A stretch of 64,000 nt of DNA from Bacteroidia bacterium (lineage in GTDB: Bacteria; Bacteroidota; Bacteroidia; SpSt-205). Below are positions 19,335 to 29,285 of this stretch, piece after piece. The DNA lies in assembly GCA_026414975.1 (NCBI GenBank), contig JAOAHZ010000001.1:1-64000 (forward strand). The letters are read 5' to 3'. How positions within the stretch are numbered: position 1 is the stretch's first letter; each line of letters starts with the position of its first letter. Under the pieces are notes generated by a model. It was not told where the DNA came from. It saw nothing but the letters and a program-made list of their open reading frames with translations, and made no database searches. The position numbers were made by a program, and so were the translations under genes.

Positions 19335-20558
19335 ATGAGTAAAGTACCCATAATAGAGGTTAGGGGATTGGGCAAAAAGTATCGCGTACGCTCAAGGCAG
19401 TTATACCTTACCCTCCGAGATAGGTTGAGTTTGGTCTTTACTAAACCTTGGAAAGCCCTGAATGCCCCTCGCTCCGAGACCTTCTGGGCTTTACGAGATA
19501 TCAACTTTGAGGTAGAAGAGGGGGAGGTGATAGGGATCATCGGTCGCAATGGGGCCGGTAAAAGTACGCTGCTCAAGATTTTATCCCGCATTACAGAACC
19601 GACAGAAGGACAGGCTATCCTAAGAGGACGCGTAGGAAGCCTGTTGGAGGTCGGCACAGGATTCCATCCTGAACTGACTGGACGAGAAAATATATTCTTC
19701 GTCGGCATACTTCTCGGTATGTCTAGATCAGAGATTCGCCGAAAGTTTGATGATATTGTAAGTTTCTCCGGCGTAGAGGAGTTCTTAGATACACCCTTGA
19801 AGCACTACTCCAGTGGGATGGCTATGCGATTAGCCTTTGCGGTAGCGGCGCACCTGGAGCCTGAAATCCTTATAGTAGATGAAGTACTGGCCGTCGGAGA
19901 TATTGATTTTCAAAGAAAGTGCCTCAGTAAAATGGAGGACATATCGAAGAATGCAGGACGAACAGTGCTATTTGTGTCTCATCAAATCGGGCAGATTCGC
20001 AAACTATGTTCTCGGACTATCTGGTTAGATGGAGGGCATATTCGTATGATAGGCTCTGCTTTAGACGTTACAACGGCCTACGAGCGGACAATGACAGGTC
20101 AAACCGATGTATCTCATCACCTATCTCGTCAAGCAGGTGCCTTTGGGAAGTGGCGCATCGCTAACAATTCGGCGGAAGAGCCCCATACCTTGCGCACCTT
20201 CGGGCCCGTTGAGGTTGAGTTCGATCTAATGATTTCCAAGCCAATGAGGCTTATCTTTCATGGTATTTCTCTAATCAGCATGGATGGCAAAGTCCTATGG
20301 AGCACCTATATGAGAATACCCTCCTTAGCCCCCGGCAAATACCAACTATCCTATACCTTTGACATGCTGCCCTTACCCACCGGTCAATATTACTGGCATA
20401 TAAGCCTTTACGACGAATCAGGCTTGGTAGACGTATGCGACTGTTTGCCTTATATGGAAGTCTATCTACCCGACTACCAACACCCAGATGAGTATTGGAA
20501 AGGAGTTATGAATCTACCTCATACCAAGACGATAAAGAACATAGCGGTCCCTGTATGA
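19335..20558 (+). CDS. ABC transporter ATP-binding protein of the Wzt polysaccharide-export type with C-terminal domain
   Basis: Walker A GRNGAGKSTLLK, YSSGMAMRLAFAVAAHLEPEILIVDEVLAVGD; about 170-aa beta-rich C-terminal extension. Confidence 0.9.
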   Translation: MSKVPIIEVRGLGKKYRVRSRQLYLTLRDRLSLVFTKPWKALNAPRSETFWALRDINFEVEEGEVIGIIGRNGAGKSTLLKILSRITEPTEGQAILRGRVGSLLEVGTGFHPELTGRENIFFVGILLGMSRSEIRRKFDDIVSFSGVEEFLDTPLKHYSSGMAMRLAFAVAAHLEPEILIVDEVLAVGDIDFQRKCLSKMEDISKNAGRTVLFVSHQIGQIRKLCSRTIWLDGGHIRMIGSALDVTTAYERTMTGQTDVSHHLSRQAGAFGKWRIANNSAEEPHTLRTFGPVEVEFDLMISKPMRLIFHGISLISMDGKVLWSTYMRIPSLAPGKYQLSYTFDMLPLPTGQYYWHISLYDESGLVDVCDCLPYMEVYLPDYQHPDEYWKGVMNLPHTKTIKNIAVPV

Positions 20559-20596
20559 CGCCAAGGCAGAGATACCCAGGGATACAAACCGCATGT

Positions 20597-20624
20597 AAGA
20601 CCTTCTCCCAAAAGAAGGTCTTTT
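20597..20624 (+). terminator. Rho-independent terminator
   Basis: AGACCTTCT-loop-AGAAGGTCTTTT, 39 nt after the Wzt-like stop codon. Confidence 0.75.
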
Positions 20625-20710
20625 GAGAAACATACGGGGAACGACGAAACGGATGTTTGCTTCCGCTATCCACTAAGTCGCTCTAAAGGTGAAGTCGTAA
20701 CTTTCCAAAT

Positions 20711-23700
20711 ATGCGTAAAGAATATATCTATCTACTGGCCAGCTTAGCTGCCTTGGGAGGGGTTATCGTGTGGGTAGGTCTTCAAAAGGCTGACTTTGAA
20801 GTTGTAGGAAGGGCGGATGGCCTACCTCCGGGCGTGCGTACCCTTACGATACGAGTAAAAGAGGAGCTCCCCTTGGAGAAGATAGCTTTCTCTATAGAGC
20901 CAGAAGATATACCCATATTAGGCCTTCGGTCAACAGGGGACCAGACGCTTATGCTTGTATTGGGAGCACCCCTAGAACCAGGAAAAAGCTACACCCTCCG
21001 AGCAACACGAGGACTGCGAGGCAAGAGGTCATTCAAGGTGCTACCCCTTCGTGTGCAGGTGACTCCGACGACTTTTCATGGCCCTAATAATGAACCAGCC
21101 CTACTCTTCACAGCTAATGGTTCTCTATTCCATCTTGAAGTACCTTTGCGGAACGAGCAGGGCAACTCCATTCAGGCTCAGCGAGTAGCCCTATCCGATA
21201 GAGAGGCTTTGTACCTTCTTAAAAGTCCTGCTCCAGTCGTTGAGGTACCCAATCTGAGGGAAGAGAGATACGAGCTTAAGGGGGAGCGCCTACGCATTAC
21301 ACCGACCCCCTTTACGCTCCGAGAAAGCGTCGTGGAAGAAGAGAGCGGCCGCTTGCGAGTAAGACTACGCTTCAGCCACTGGATAGAAGGACGCATCCAA
21401 GACCCTTCCCTGTACATTTCCATAGCCGATGGGATACCTTTCACAACAGAGGTAAGAGGGATAGACCTGTATCTCTATCCAGAGACACGACCAAGCGGAC
21501 CTTTTCAGGTAGTAGTACGGGCCGGCTTTCCAGGGATTGGACCGACTTTATCGGATACAGAAAAGCTCCTTCTCTCACCCAAGGGGGAGTCGCTGCTCAG
21601 TTGGCATCAACCTTATGTTCATTTTGTATCGCCGGGAACTCCCATTCTTTTTCAAGCTAAAGAAGAACAGGAGGCAAGTATTTCTATCTGGAGGGTGCTT
21701 CCGCAGAATATTCGGTTATTCTTTCGTCAAAAGGCGGAAGGTCTTTGGATGAACTATACCTCTGATTTAGAGGGGTGGGGAGGTAGTTGGTGGGGCGAAG
21801 ATAGAGATATGCCGTCTTATGCGGAGGTAGTGCGAAAAATGACACTTTCTCCGAAGCTCTTACGCAAAGTGAAGCACAAAGGACAGACTTTATATGCGAT
21901 AGGTGAGGATTTGCCTCCGGGTATCTATGTCATTCAGATACAAAGCAGCTGGGAAACCATCCATAACTGGTTCATCGTTGGCTCTTATGGTCTTATCGCT
22001 CGGCGAGGGGCTGATGGCCTACACCTATGGGCTGTCTTACACAAGGGGCTATCACCCTTAGGAGGAGTGGAGATAGAAGTTTGGGGCCCTGCAGGACAGG
22101 TTCTGGGACGAGGCACCACGGATAGAAAGGGTAAAGTATTGCTGCCTATAGAAGCCTCAGCGGACATAGAGGGGGTTTGGGCGATATGGAATGGTGAGCC
22201 TAACTACCTACCTCTACGAGGGCTTCGGCCGGGACGATGGACCTTTGAAACGGGAGGCTTAGATGTTCAGCAGAGCGGCCTTCTTTGCTATTTTACAGCA
22301 GCTCGCACCGTATTTCGGCCTGGAGAGAAGGTAGAAATAGCAGGCGCTTTACGCACTGCTCTTCTGCAGTACCCCGCTCTTAAGAAGCTATGGGGACGAT
22401 TTCGAGACCCGCTCGGACGACTCATCCGAGAAGTAGAAATCCCTTGTACCTCTGACGGAAGCTGGACATGGTCTTATACCTTATCTCTCTCAGCTCCCAC
22501 TGGCAGCTATCAGTTAGAACTATTGACAGCCTCAGATGGCGAACTAATAGCGACCTTTCCCCTGCGTGTAGAGGCATTTCGTCCGAATCGCCTTAGTGTG
22601 CAGGTACAAGGTGCCGTGAGGGAGAAACAGCTCAGTCTTCAGACCCACGTATCTTACTTGTATGGGGCGCCAGGTTCAGCTCTGACGGGGGAGATACGAG
22701 GGCATTGGAAACCTCTCTCTCCTTTAGGGGAGGGAGATTATGAATGGCTGCTTGCTCTGCCTGAAGAGAAACTGCGCGAAGCCCTATCTAATCAAGTGCG
22801 CACCGATCGTTCTGGAGAAGCCCAATCCTCTTTGCCTCTCCCCAAGGGCTGGGGCTATGGGGAACTGAAAGTGATAGCTGAGTTCATAGACGATGAGGGA
22901 CGTCCCAATAGAGGGGTCGCCTCCTTCCCTGTATTTACTCAGCCCTATTTAGTTGGCATGCGGAAACTTCCGCCGTACGTAAAAGGGGGGACGACGCTTT
23001 CAGTACCTCTGAAGGTCTTGAGCACGCCTCAGCTAAAGGCCTCTACAAACCCCGTCTCAATACGAGCCGAGGTTATAGAACGGCATTACGAACCCTTGCT
23101 TGTAGAGCAGCCTTGGGGGGGATATCGCCAAGAGTATCGTCCTATAGAGCGCCTCTACCTCCGAACCATCTTAGAAACACAACGAGGTGAGGGGCTATTG
23201 TCCTTTACGCCTCAGCGGGGAGAGTATGAGATTCGTTTGTGGGCTCCTGAACAGAGCTTCCCCACGGTCCAAAAGGTAGAAGTTTGGGAGTGGGGTGGAG
23301 AAAGTTTGCTTGCCAGCGACCCAGAGGGAGGTATAGAGCTTCACCCACAAAAGCCGACCTATACTATGGGTGAAACGGTTCGCCTCCTTGTCAAACTACC
23401 GCTACCTGGACTAACCTTACTAACCGTAGAGCGCGAAAAGGTGCTATACAGCCAGTGGATTCGTGTCTCGGGCGATGCGGTAGAGATAGAGCTTCCCACT
23501 ACACGAGATTACCTGCCGGGCGTTTATATCCATGCGATGACTATACATGAAGAAGGAGCGCCATTTCGTGTCTCGCGTGGCCTGCTCTACCTACCCGTGG
23601 AGGACCCTGCCACTCGGGCCAGAGTAAAAGTCAAGGCTCCGGAACACGTGCTCCCCGGCGCAACCTTTCCGCTACACATAGAGACAAACAAGCCCCAAGC

Positions 23701-25831
23701 TCGGCTCATTATTGCGGGGGTAGATGCAGGGATTTTACCCGTACAGCCCCGAGACATAGAGAGCCCGCATGACTTTTTCTATCAAAAGCGGGCCCATACG
23801 GTCAAAGTTGCAGAGCAGTTTCCCTATACAGCTCCTTGGGGACCTCGTGTAATCGGAGGTGGTGAGGGGATAGCTCCCGACCTCCCAGATGAAGGCAGTG
23901 GGCTTCTTCCTGAGCGAGCAGAACAAGGTGTAGCTTTCTTCTGGACCGAAGTGAAAACAGACCCTAATGGAGCCGCTACCGTTGAGGTTAGGCTTCCTCC
24001 CTTTACAGGGCGCATACGCTGGCGAGCCTACCTCCTCGCCGAGCGGCACTTTGGCATGGGAGAAGCCTACACAACCGTAGCTGTACCCGTAGTAGCCCGG
24101 CTGAGCCTGCCTCTCGTCTTGAGCGAAGGAGATGAACTCCTTTTGCCTCTTACCTTCCAAAATACTACAGAGACTCCCCAATCTGGCTCGTGGCACATCC
24201 AACTGGAAGGCGAAGGCCTTCAATTGTCTACTCAGCGAGGTACCTTTGCCCTTCCAGCTAAAGGAAAGGAAATCAAAGTCCTTTCCTTGCGTGGAACCGC
24301 TCCTCTCGGAAAGGTTACGGTAAAGCTATACGCTCAAGATCAGCTTCTTCAGAAGCAAGAGGTCCTCATACGCCCCGCCAGTGGTGTACGTCGGGAGGTG
24401 TTCAGTCATACCCTACAACCCAGCGAATCTCTAATCCTACCTGACGTAGGCTCAACCTTCCTACAAAAGCGTGTGCGACTTATCGGAGGAACTATCCCTG
24501 CGATTCTATACGCTGGAGCCCTGTGGGACCTGATTCAGTTTCCCCACGGTTGTGCAGAACAGATTACCTCGCAGGCATTTGCCACCTTAACGGCTGCTCC
24601 TTGGTTAGAAAAGCTATTAGGGCTTTCAGCCGATACACAGATTGCTCATGTAAAAGAAGCTCTAAGCCAACTATCCTCTATGCAGATCTCCGATGGAGGA
24701 TTTAGCTATTGGCCAGGGGGCGGATCTGACCCGTGGCTCAGCGTGTATGTAGCCCACTTTCTGTATGAGGCTTACAAAGCAGGGTACGCAGAAGCTGAAC
24801 CATTGTATCTACGAGCAATTGAGCGAGAGAAAGCTCTTTTGCCGTTGTACCCACCCCAGAGCCGAACCCAAGCCTACCGAGCGCTTCTCTTGGCTCGGGT
24901 CTGGAGAGAAAAGGTGAGAGGGCTATTTCCTTCCGTAGCGGAGATAGAGGCCATAGGTGATCCTACCGTTAGAAGTCTGTGGCGCGGGGCATTTGCCCAG
25001 GCTGGCCTACCCCTTCCAGCCCCTCCCAAAGCCTTACATAAGGTTACCCGGCAGTGTGCCGAGGAGCTGACCTCTACCCTGAGAGAGCTGGCTCTGCTCC
25101 TGTATGCGGAGAGTTTCGTTCCACAGGCTCAACGATCTTTCCTCATCCCAGAAGCCCAGGCTGCCTTGACCAAAGATATCCGTGCCCTTTCCACGCATGA
25201 GACTAGCTGGCTCTTGATGGCTCTCAAACAGCTGGAGTCAGCTGACCCCGTCCGAGCCGAGGTTCGCTTTGGAGACTGGTCCCGGACTTACACAGAGGCC
25301 CTCTGGGCGGAGAAACTAAGTGGCACGCAGTCGGTCGTGATTGTGAATAGAAGCTCACGCCCGCTGCACGTGGCTTTACTGGTTGAAGGGATACCCAAAG
25401 ACCCTCTACCTCCCCTAAGTATGGGATTTCGTTTAGCGAGTCTGCTTCAATCGGAGGATAAAGGCCCCTTGGCAGTTGGGCAGCGTGCCGTATGGACGAT
25501 AGAAGCGAGACTTGAAGACTTTGTACCCCTTCCTCTTCAAAATGTAGCTCTCACGCTTCCTCTGCCTGCCGGTTGCATGATAGAACCACCTAACTTAGGT
25601 GATGCAGGGTTTGAAATAGAGGGAGCTGAGGTTATTTACGCTGACCGAAGAGATGATAGATTGAGTTTGTACTTGACTATTACAGAACGAAAGCTCCGAC
25701 TAAAAGTACCGCTACGAGTCTTACTGTCAGGGGAATATGCGATTCCGAGTGTGACCTTATTGGCTATGTACGAGCCTGCGTTATACGCTACGACGACGGT
25801 AGAGTTAAGGCGGGTTATTTCGCTGCCGTGA
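20711..25831 (+). CDS. Bacterial alpha-2-macroglobulin-family protein
   Basis: MG/A2M domains; thioester-type motif FPHGCAEQITSQ; N-terminal TM/signal anchor. Confidence 0.92.
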   Translation: MRKEYIYLLASLAALGGVIVWVGLQKADFEVVGRADGLPPGVRTLTIRVKEELPLEKIAFSIEPEDIPILGLRSTGDQTLMLVLGAPLEPGKSYTLRATRGLRGKRSFKVLPLRVQVTPTTFHGPNNEPALLFTANGSLFHLEVPLRNEQGNSIQAQRVALSDREALYLLKSPAPVVEVPNLREERYELKGERLRITPTPFTLRESVVEEESGRLRVRLRFSHWIEGRIQDPSLYISIADGIPFTTEVRGIDLYLYPETRPSGPFQVVVRAGFPGIGPTLSDTEKLLLSPKGESLLSWHQPYVHFVSPGTPILFQAKEEQEASISIWRVLPQNIRLFFRQKAEGLWMNYTSDLEGWGGSWWGEDRDMPSYAEVVRKMTLSPKLLRKVKHKGQTLYAIGEDLPPGIYVIQIQSSWETIHNWFIVGSYGLIARRGADGLHLWAVLHKGLSPLGGVEIEVWGPAGQVLGRGTTDRKGKVLLPIEASADIEGVWAIWNGEPNYLPLRGLRPGRWTFETGGLDVQQSGLLCYFTAARTVFRPGEKVEIAGALRTALLQYPALKKLWGRFRDPLGRLIREVEIPCTSDGSWTWSYTLSLSAPTGSYQLELLTASDGELIATFPLRVEAFRPNRLSVQVQGAVREKQLSLQTHVSYLYGAPGSALTGEIRGHWKPLSPLGEGDYEWLLALPEEKLREALSNQVRTDRSGEAQSSLPLPKGWGYGELKVIAEFIDDEGRPNRGVASFPVFTQPYLVGMRKLPPYVKGGTTLSVPLKVLSTPQLKASTNPVSIRAEVIERHYEPLLVEQPWGGYRQEYRPIERLYLRTILETQRGEGLLSFTPQRGEYEIRLWAPEQSFPTVQKVEVWEWGGESLLASDPEGGIELHPQKPTYTMGETVRLLVKLPLPGLTLLTVEREKVLYSQWIRVSGDAVEIELPTTRDYLPGVYIHAMTIHEEGAPFRVSRGLLYLPVEDPATRARVKVKAPEHVLPGATFPLHIETNKPQARLIIAGVDAGILPVQPRDIESPHDFFYQKRAHTVKVAEQFPYTAPWGPRVIGGGEGIAPDLPDEGSGLLPERAEQGVAFFWTEVKTDPNGAATVEVRLPPFTGRIRWRAYLLAERHFGMGEAYTTVAVPVVARLSLPLVLSEGDELLLPLTFQNTTETPQSGSWHIQLEGEGLQLSTQRGTFALPAKGKEIKVLSLRGTAPLGKVTVKLYAQDQLLQKQEVLIRPASGVRREVFSHTLQPSESLILPDVGSTFLQKRVRLIGGTIPAILYAGALWDLIQFPHGCAEQITSQAFATLTAAPWLEKLLGLSADTQIAHVKEALSQLSSMQISDGGFSYWPGGGSDPWLSVYVAHFLYEAYKAGYAEAEPLYLRAIEREKALLPLYPPQSRTQAYRALLLARVWREKVRGLFPSVAEIEAIGDPTVRSLWRGAFAQAGLPLPAPPKALHKVTRQCAEELTSTLRELALLLYAESFVPQAQRSFLIPEAQAALTKDIRALSTHETSWLLMALKQLESADPVRAEVRFGDWSRTYTEALWAEKLSGTQSVVIVNRSSRPLHVALLVEGIPKDPLPPLSMGFRLASLLQSEDKGPLAVGQRAVWTIEARLEDFVPLPLQNVALTLPLPAGCMIEPPNLGDAGFEIEGAEVIYADRRDDRLSLYLTITERKLRLKVPLRVLLSGEYAIPSVTLLAMYEPALYATTTVELRRVISLP

Positions 25832-25846
25832 GGGTTAGGTGAGTTT

Positions 25847-25879
25847 GGGGGCGCCAGCGCCTTCGGCGCTGGCGCCCCC
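25847..25879. repeat. Palindromic element copy 2 (15-bp stem, 3-nt loop)
   Basis: GGGGGCGCCAGCGCC-TTC-GGCGCTGGCGCCCCC, identical to the core of copy 1. Confidence 0.9.
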
Positions 25880-25990
25880 CCTTTACTATCCAAACCAGAA
25901 AAAGCTTCCCCCATGGCCCTTTGCCACCGCCTTAGGCGGTCGGAATGGCTGCCTACCCAATAGCCTACGACCTATGCGCATCCAGACCCA

Positions 25991-27034
25991 TCACGAGCGA
26001 GGGTGAGACTTAGATTCAAGGTACCGTAAGGCTTCCTCGGCCTCAGGAAAGCGCCCCTGAATCTCTAAGCTCCGCTTGTAGTGATATCGGGCTTTATCGT
26101 AATCACCTTGACGCTCATACAGGCTACCTGCCATAAAGTGCGCTCGGCTATCCTGAGGGTTGAGCTCCAAAGCCCGAACGAAATCGTCTAGGGCCTTACC
26201 ATATTTCTCCATGAGAAAGTGCACAAAACCCCGATTGTAATAGGCTTGAGCGTAGGTGGGGTGAGCTAAAATGGCTTGGGTGTAGGCTTGAACGGCCTGA
26301 AAAGCATAAGTAGCTCTGGCTTTGGCTTGGTCTTTGCCCGGGGGAAGGCTCTGCAGCTTTTTCAAGAAGTAGTTACCCAACTGAAAGTTGAGAAGGGGAT
26401 CGAAACGGTTGAGCCGCCAGTAGGGGTCCAAGTAATAAGCTTTGGCGGTTTCAGGTTGAGCTAACTCGTTGAGGTACAGGTCGTACAGAAAGGTGCGCGC
26501 TTTATCATGTGTGGTGTCAAAGGTTAGAGCTTTTTTCCAGTACGCGGCGGCTTCGGATAGTCGTCCTTGAAGACGAGCCCATAAGCCGAGAGCCACCCAG
26601 ACATCGCCATTAGAGCTATCAGCAGACAAAGAGCGCATGAAGTGATAGCGGGCTTCATTCCAACGGCGCTGTATCAAATAAACGCTACCGACCCTATAGT
26701 GAAGCGTCGGGCTATTTCCTCCCCTCTCTAAGGCTTTCCGATAATAAGCCAGAGCCATGCTATCTTCCCCTCTAGTGTAATGGTAGTAGCCCCTTAGCTC
26801 GTATAGAAAGGGTTCTTCAGGATTCAAACGGAGGGCTTGTTCAGCCGCTTGAAGGGCTTCTTGGGTATCTCCGCGAGCGAAAGCCTGCAGACCTTGATTT
26901 AGAAGGTCTGTCCAGCGGGTGGTGTCAGAACGGAGTGTATCGGTGGCAACGGTAGGCCCTCGGGGGGATTGACACGAAAGCCCCAGTCCGAAGTACAAAA
27001 GCGCTGCCACAACTCGGCGACCGTCGCGTTCCAT
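25991..27034 (-). CDS. TPR-repeat (lipo)protein
   Basis: Multiple TPR motifs (AQAYYNRGFVHFLMEKYGKALDDFVRALELNP); N-terminus MERDGRRVVAALLYFGLGLSC resembles a lipoprotein signal. Confidence 0.85.
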   Translation of the reverse strand: MERDGRRVVAALLYFGLGLSCQSPRGPTVATDTLRSDTTRWTDLLNQGLQAFARGDTQEALQAAEQALRLNPEEPFLYELRGYYHYTRGEDSMALAYYRKALERGGNSPTLHYRVGSVYLIQRRWNEARYHFMRSLSADSSNGDVWVALGLWARLQGRLSEAAAYWKKALTFDTTHDKARTFLYDLYLNELAQPETAKAYYLDPYWRLNRFDPLLNFQLGNYFLKKLQSLPPGKDQAKARATYAFQAVQAYTQAILAHPTYAQAYYNRGFVHFLMEKYGKALDDFVRALELNPQDSRAHFMAGSLYERQGDYDKARYHYKRSLEIQGRFPEAEEALRYLESKSHPRS

Positions 27035-27447
27035 TTAGGTAGATAAAAATACGGTGCAAGTTCGTTCCATGGACCTAAAACAAAGGCGCGGTGAGGTATC
27101 CACGGATGAGGCAAAATCAGACGAGCCGAGGAGCGAGTCTCCCAGCCATGAGCTAACAGGTCTAAATCTATCACCCGAGCTTCCCAGCGTTTTCGGAGGG
27201 TGGCTGGGCGTCCCAACGACCACTCCACCTTCTGGAGAATATCTAATAGCGATTCGGGTGAAAAAGGCGCTTCTACTTCCCATACCGCATTCAAGTAATA
27301 GGGCTGCTCTGTATCTCCCCAAGGCCGTGTCTCATACACCGGCGAACTCCTAAGGACGCGCACTCCTCTCTTTTCTAACTGCGCCCACGCCTCTGACAGA
27401 GCAAACCACCGATCCCCCAAGTTGCTTCCTACTCCGATGAATATCAT
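26899..27447 (-). CDS. folK: 2-amino-4-hydroxy-6-hydroxymethyldihydropteridine diphosphokinase
   Basis: IFIGVGSNLGDR..SSPVYETRPWG..YLNAVWEVE..RVIDLDLLAHG..LPHPWIPHRAFVLGPWNELAP. Confidence 0.95.
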   Translation of the reverse strand: MIFIGVGSNLGDRWFALSEAWAQLEKRGVRVLRSSPVYETRPWGDTEQPYYLNAVWEVEAPFSPESLLDILQKVEWSLGRPATLRKRWEARVIDLDLLAHGWETRSSARLILPHPWIPHRAFVLGPWNELAPYFYLPKWNATVAELWQRFCTSDWGFRVNPPEGLPLPPIHSVLTPPAGQTF

Positions 27448-28403
27448 CTCCGTCTAAGAGCTCTATCTACCGCTGCCATAATGTGACGCGCTGTCAGCCC
27501 GTACTTTTCTAAGAGTTCATCCGGTTTTCCACTTTCTCCAAAGGTATCCTGTACGGCGATCCGCTCTACGAAGCGGGGACAGAACTGCGTAGATACATGA
27601 CTCACTATGTCTCCCAGTCCATTATGAACTTGATGTTCCTCAGCCGTAACGACTATAGGCGTGCGCTCTAGCCACTCCCTGATACCCTCCACATCCACAG
27701 GCTTAAGGGTATGCACGTTCACGACGGCTATAACAAGCCCTTGCTCTTCCAGCGCATAAGAGGCCTGTATAGCGTGCCAGACCATATGCCCTGTAGCAAA
27801 AATAACCCCATCATACCCGTCCAAGACTACTTGGACCTTTCCTATCTGAAAAGAGGGGTCGTCAGGCGGAGTAAAGTTGGGGACGGCTGGACGACCGAAT
27901 CGCAAATACACTGGTCCTTCTATACGAGCCGCAGCCAGGGTAGCTAACCGAGTTTGATTGTAATCACATGGACTCAGTACCGTCATGCCTGGCAGCCCCC
28001 GCATTAGACCGATGTCTTCCAGCATCTGATGCGTAGCGCCATCCTCCCCTAAGGTTAAGCCAGCGTGCGAAGCAGCTATCTTAACATTTTTGCCTGAATA
28101 GCAAACACTTTGGCGAATTTGATCGTATACTCGTCCCGTAGCGAAGTTAGCGAAAGTCCCCACAAAGGGAATCAACCCAGTGGTAGCGAGTCCAGCTGCC
28201 ACTCCAATCATGTTCGCTTCAGCCACCCCGCACTGAAAGAACCGCTCGGGAAAGCGCTTTGCGAAAGCGTCCATCTTTACAGAACTCATAAGGTCCGCTG
28301 ATAAAGCGACAATCCGAGCATCTCTTTCAGCAGACTCCACGAGTCCAGCGCCAAAGCCGGAGCGCGTGTCTTTTGCCCCAAAATCCGTCAACCGTGGTCT
28401 CAT
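27444..28403 (-). CDS. Transketolase, C-terminal subunit
   Basis: Pyrimidine-binding/C-terminal transketolase motifs (FAKRFPERFFQCGVAEANMIGVAAGLA). Confidence 0.94.
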   Translation of the reverse strand: MRPRLTDFGAKDTRSGFGAGLVESAERDARIVALSADLMSSVKMDAFAKRFPERFFQCGVAEANMIGVAAGLATTGLIPFVGTFANFATGRVYDQIRQSVCYSGKNVKIAASHAGLTLGEDGATHQMLEDIGLMRGLPGMTVLSPCDYNQTRLATLAAARIEGPVYLRFGRPAVPNFTPPDDPSFQIGKVQVVLDGYDGVIFATGHMVWHAIQASYALEEQGLVIAVVNVHTLKPVDVEGIREWLERTPIVVTAEEHQVHNGLGDIVSHVSTQFCPRFVERIAVQDTFGESGKPDELLEKYGLTARHIMAAVDRALRRR

Positions 28404-29257
28404 CAGAAGTCTCGCAAGGTAGCGGGAAGCTGCAAAATCGCCCGCTCGTATTCAGCTGAAGTGGGAGGCTTCCCATGCCAGCGATAGTCGTTCTCCATGA
28501 AATCCACTCCCTTACCCATGGTTGTGTAAGCGATTATCATGATAGGCTTGCCTTGACCTGAGCGATGAACAGCCTCGTTGAGCGTCGCAAGAATAGCCGA
28601 AAAATCATGGGCTTGCCTTAGAGCCAGCACATCCCACCCAAAGGCTCGCCACTTTTCCTCTAAAGGGTCTGTATTGAGCACATCTCGGGTATCTCCGTCT
28701 ATCTGCTTGTAGTTTCGGTCGGTGATAACGATGAGGTTATCTACTTGATGATGAGCCGCAAAAAGAGCCGCTTCCCATATTTGACCTTCGTTTGTTTCCC
28801 CATCCCCTATCATAGCGTAGACCAAGTGCGAGTCCTTCAGTAGCTTTTTCCCTAAGGCGATGCCAATAGCTGCGGAGAGCCCTTGACCGAGGGAGCCGGT
28901 GGCAACTCGGACCCCCGGAAGGCCTTCTTTTGTAGCTGGATGCCCTTGAAGTCGGCTATGGATGCGCCGAAAGGTCGCTAGCTCCTCTATAGGAAAGTAC
29001 CCACTACGAGCTAACACTGCATACCAAGCAGCACAAATATGTCCATTGGATAAGACGAACACATCCTCGCCAATTCCCGTAGGAGAAAAGGGCTGGGGGC
29101 GATGCCGAAGATGTGCGAAATAAAGCGCCACAAATATATCCGCCGCTCCCAAGGCCCCGCCCGGATGGCCTGATTGAGCCATATATATCATCCGCATAGC
29201 ATCCCGCCGTACTTGCGCCGCTATCTTTTCCAACTCGGCTATATCCATGTCCGCCAA
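28403..29257 (-). CDS. Transketolase, N-terminal (TPP-binding) subunit
   Basis: SGHPGGALGAADIFVALYF; GDGETNEGQIWEAALFAAHHQVDNL; probable start at ATG 29248. Confidence 0.94.
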   Translation of the reverse strand: MADMDIAELEKIAAQVRRDAMRMIYMAQSGHPGGALGAADIFVALYFAHLRHRPQPFSPTGIGEDVFVLSNGHICAAWYAVLARSGYFPIEELATFRRIHSRLQGHPATKEGLPGVRVATGSLGQGLSAAIGIALGKKLLKDSHLVYAMIGDGETNEGQIWEAALFAAHHQVDNLIVITDRNYKQIDGDTRDVLNTDPLEEKWRAFGWDVLALRQAHDFSAILATLNEAVHRSGQGKPIMIIAYTTMGKGVDFMENDYRWHGKPPTSAEYERAILQLPATLRDF

Positions 29258-29262
29258 AGTTA
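29255..29262 (-). promoter_or_regulatory. TAnnTTTG -7-type box, 6 nt before the transketolase-N ATG
   Basis: TAACTTTG-GCGGAC-ATG. Confidence 0.6.
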
Positions 29263-29273
29263 GAGAGAAGGCT

Positions 29274-29281
29274 TACTTTTG
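29274..29281 (+). promoter_or_regulatory. TAnnTTTG -7-type box, 4 nt before the EGF-lipoprotein ATG
   Basis: TACTTTTG-TGGG-ATG. Confidence 0.7.
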
Positions 29282-29285
29282 TGGG

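Noticed and set aside
23735-24223. 162-aa minus-strand ORF
   Set aside because: Antisense to the alpha-2-macroglobulin gene; composition looks like a shadow ORF.
27444-29257. Transketolase split into two ORFs, as a possible frameshift
   Set aside because: Separate N- and C-terminal transketolase subunits are an established arrangement; the 1-nt overlap with proper ends is normal.
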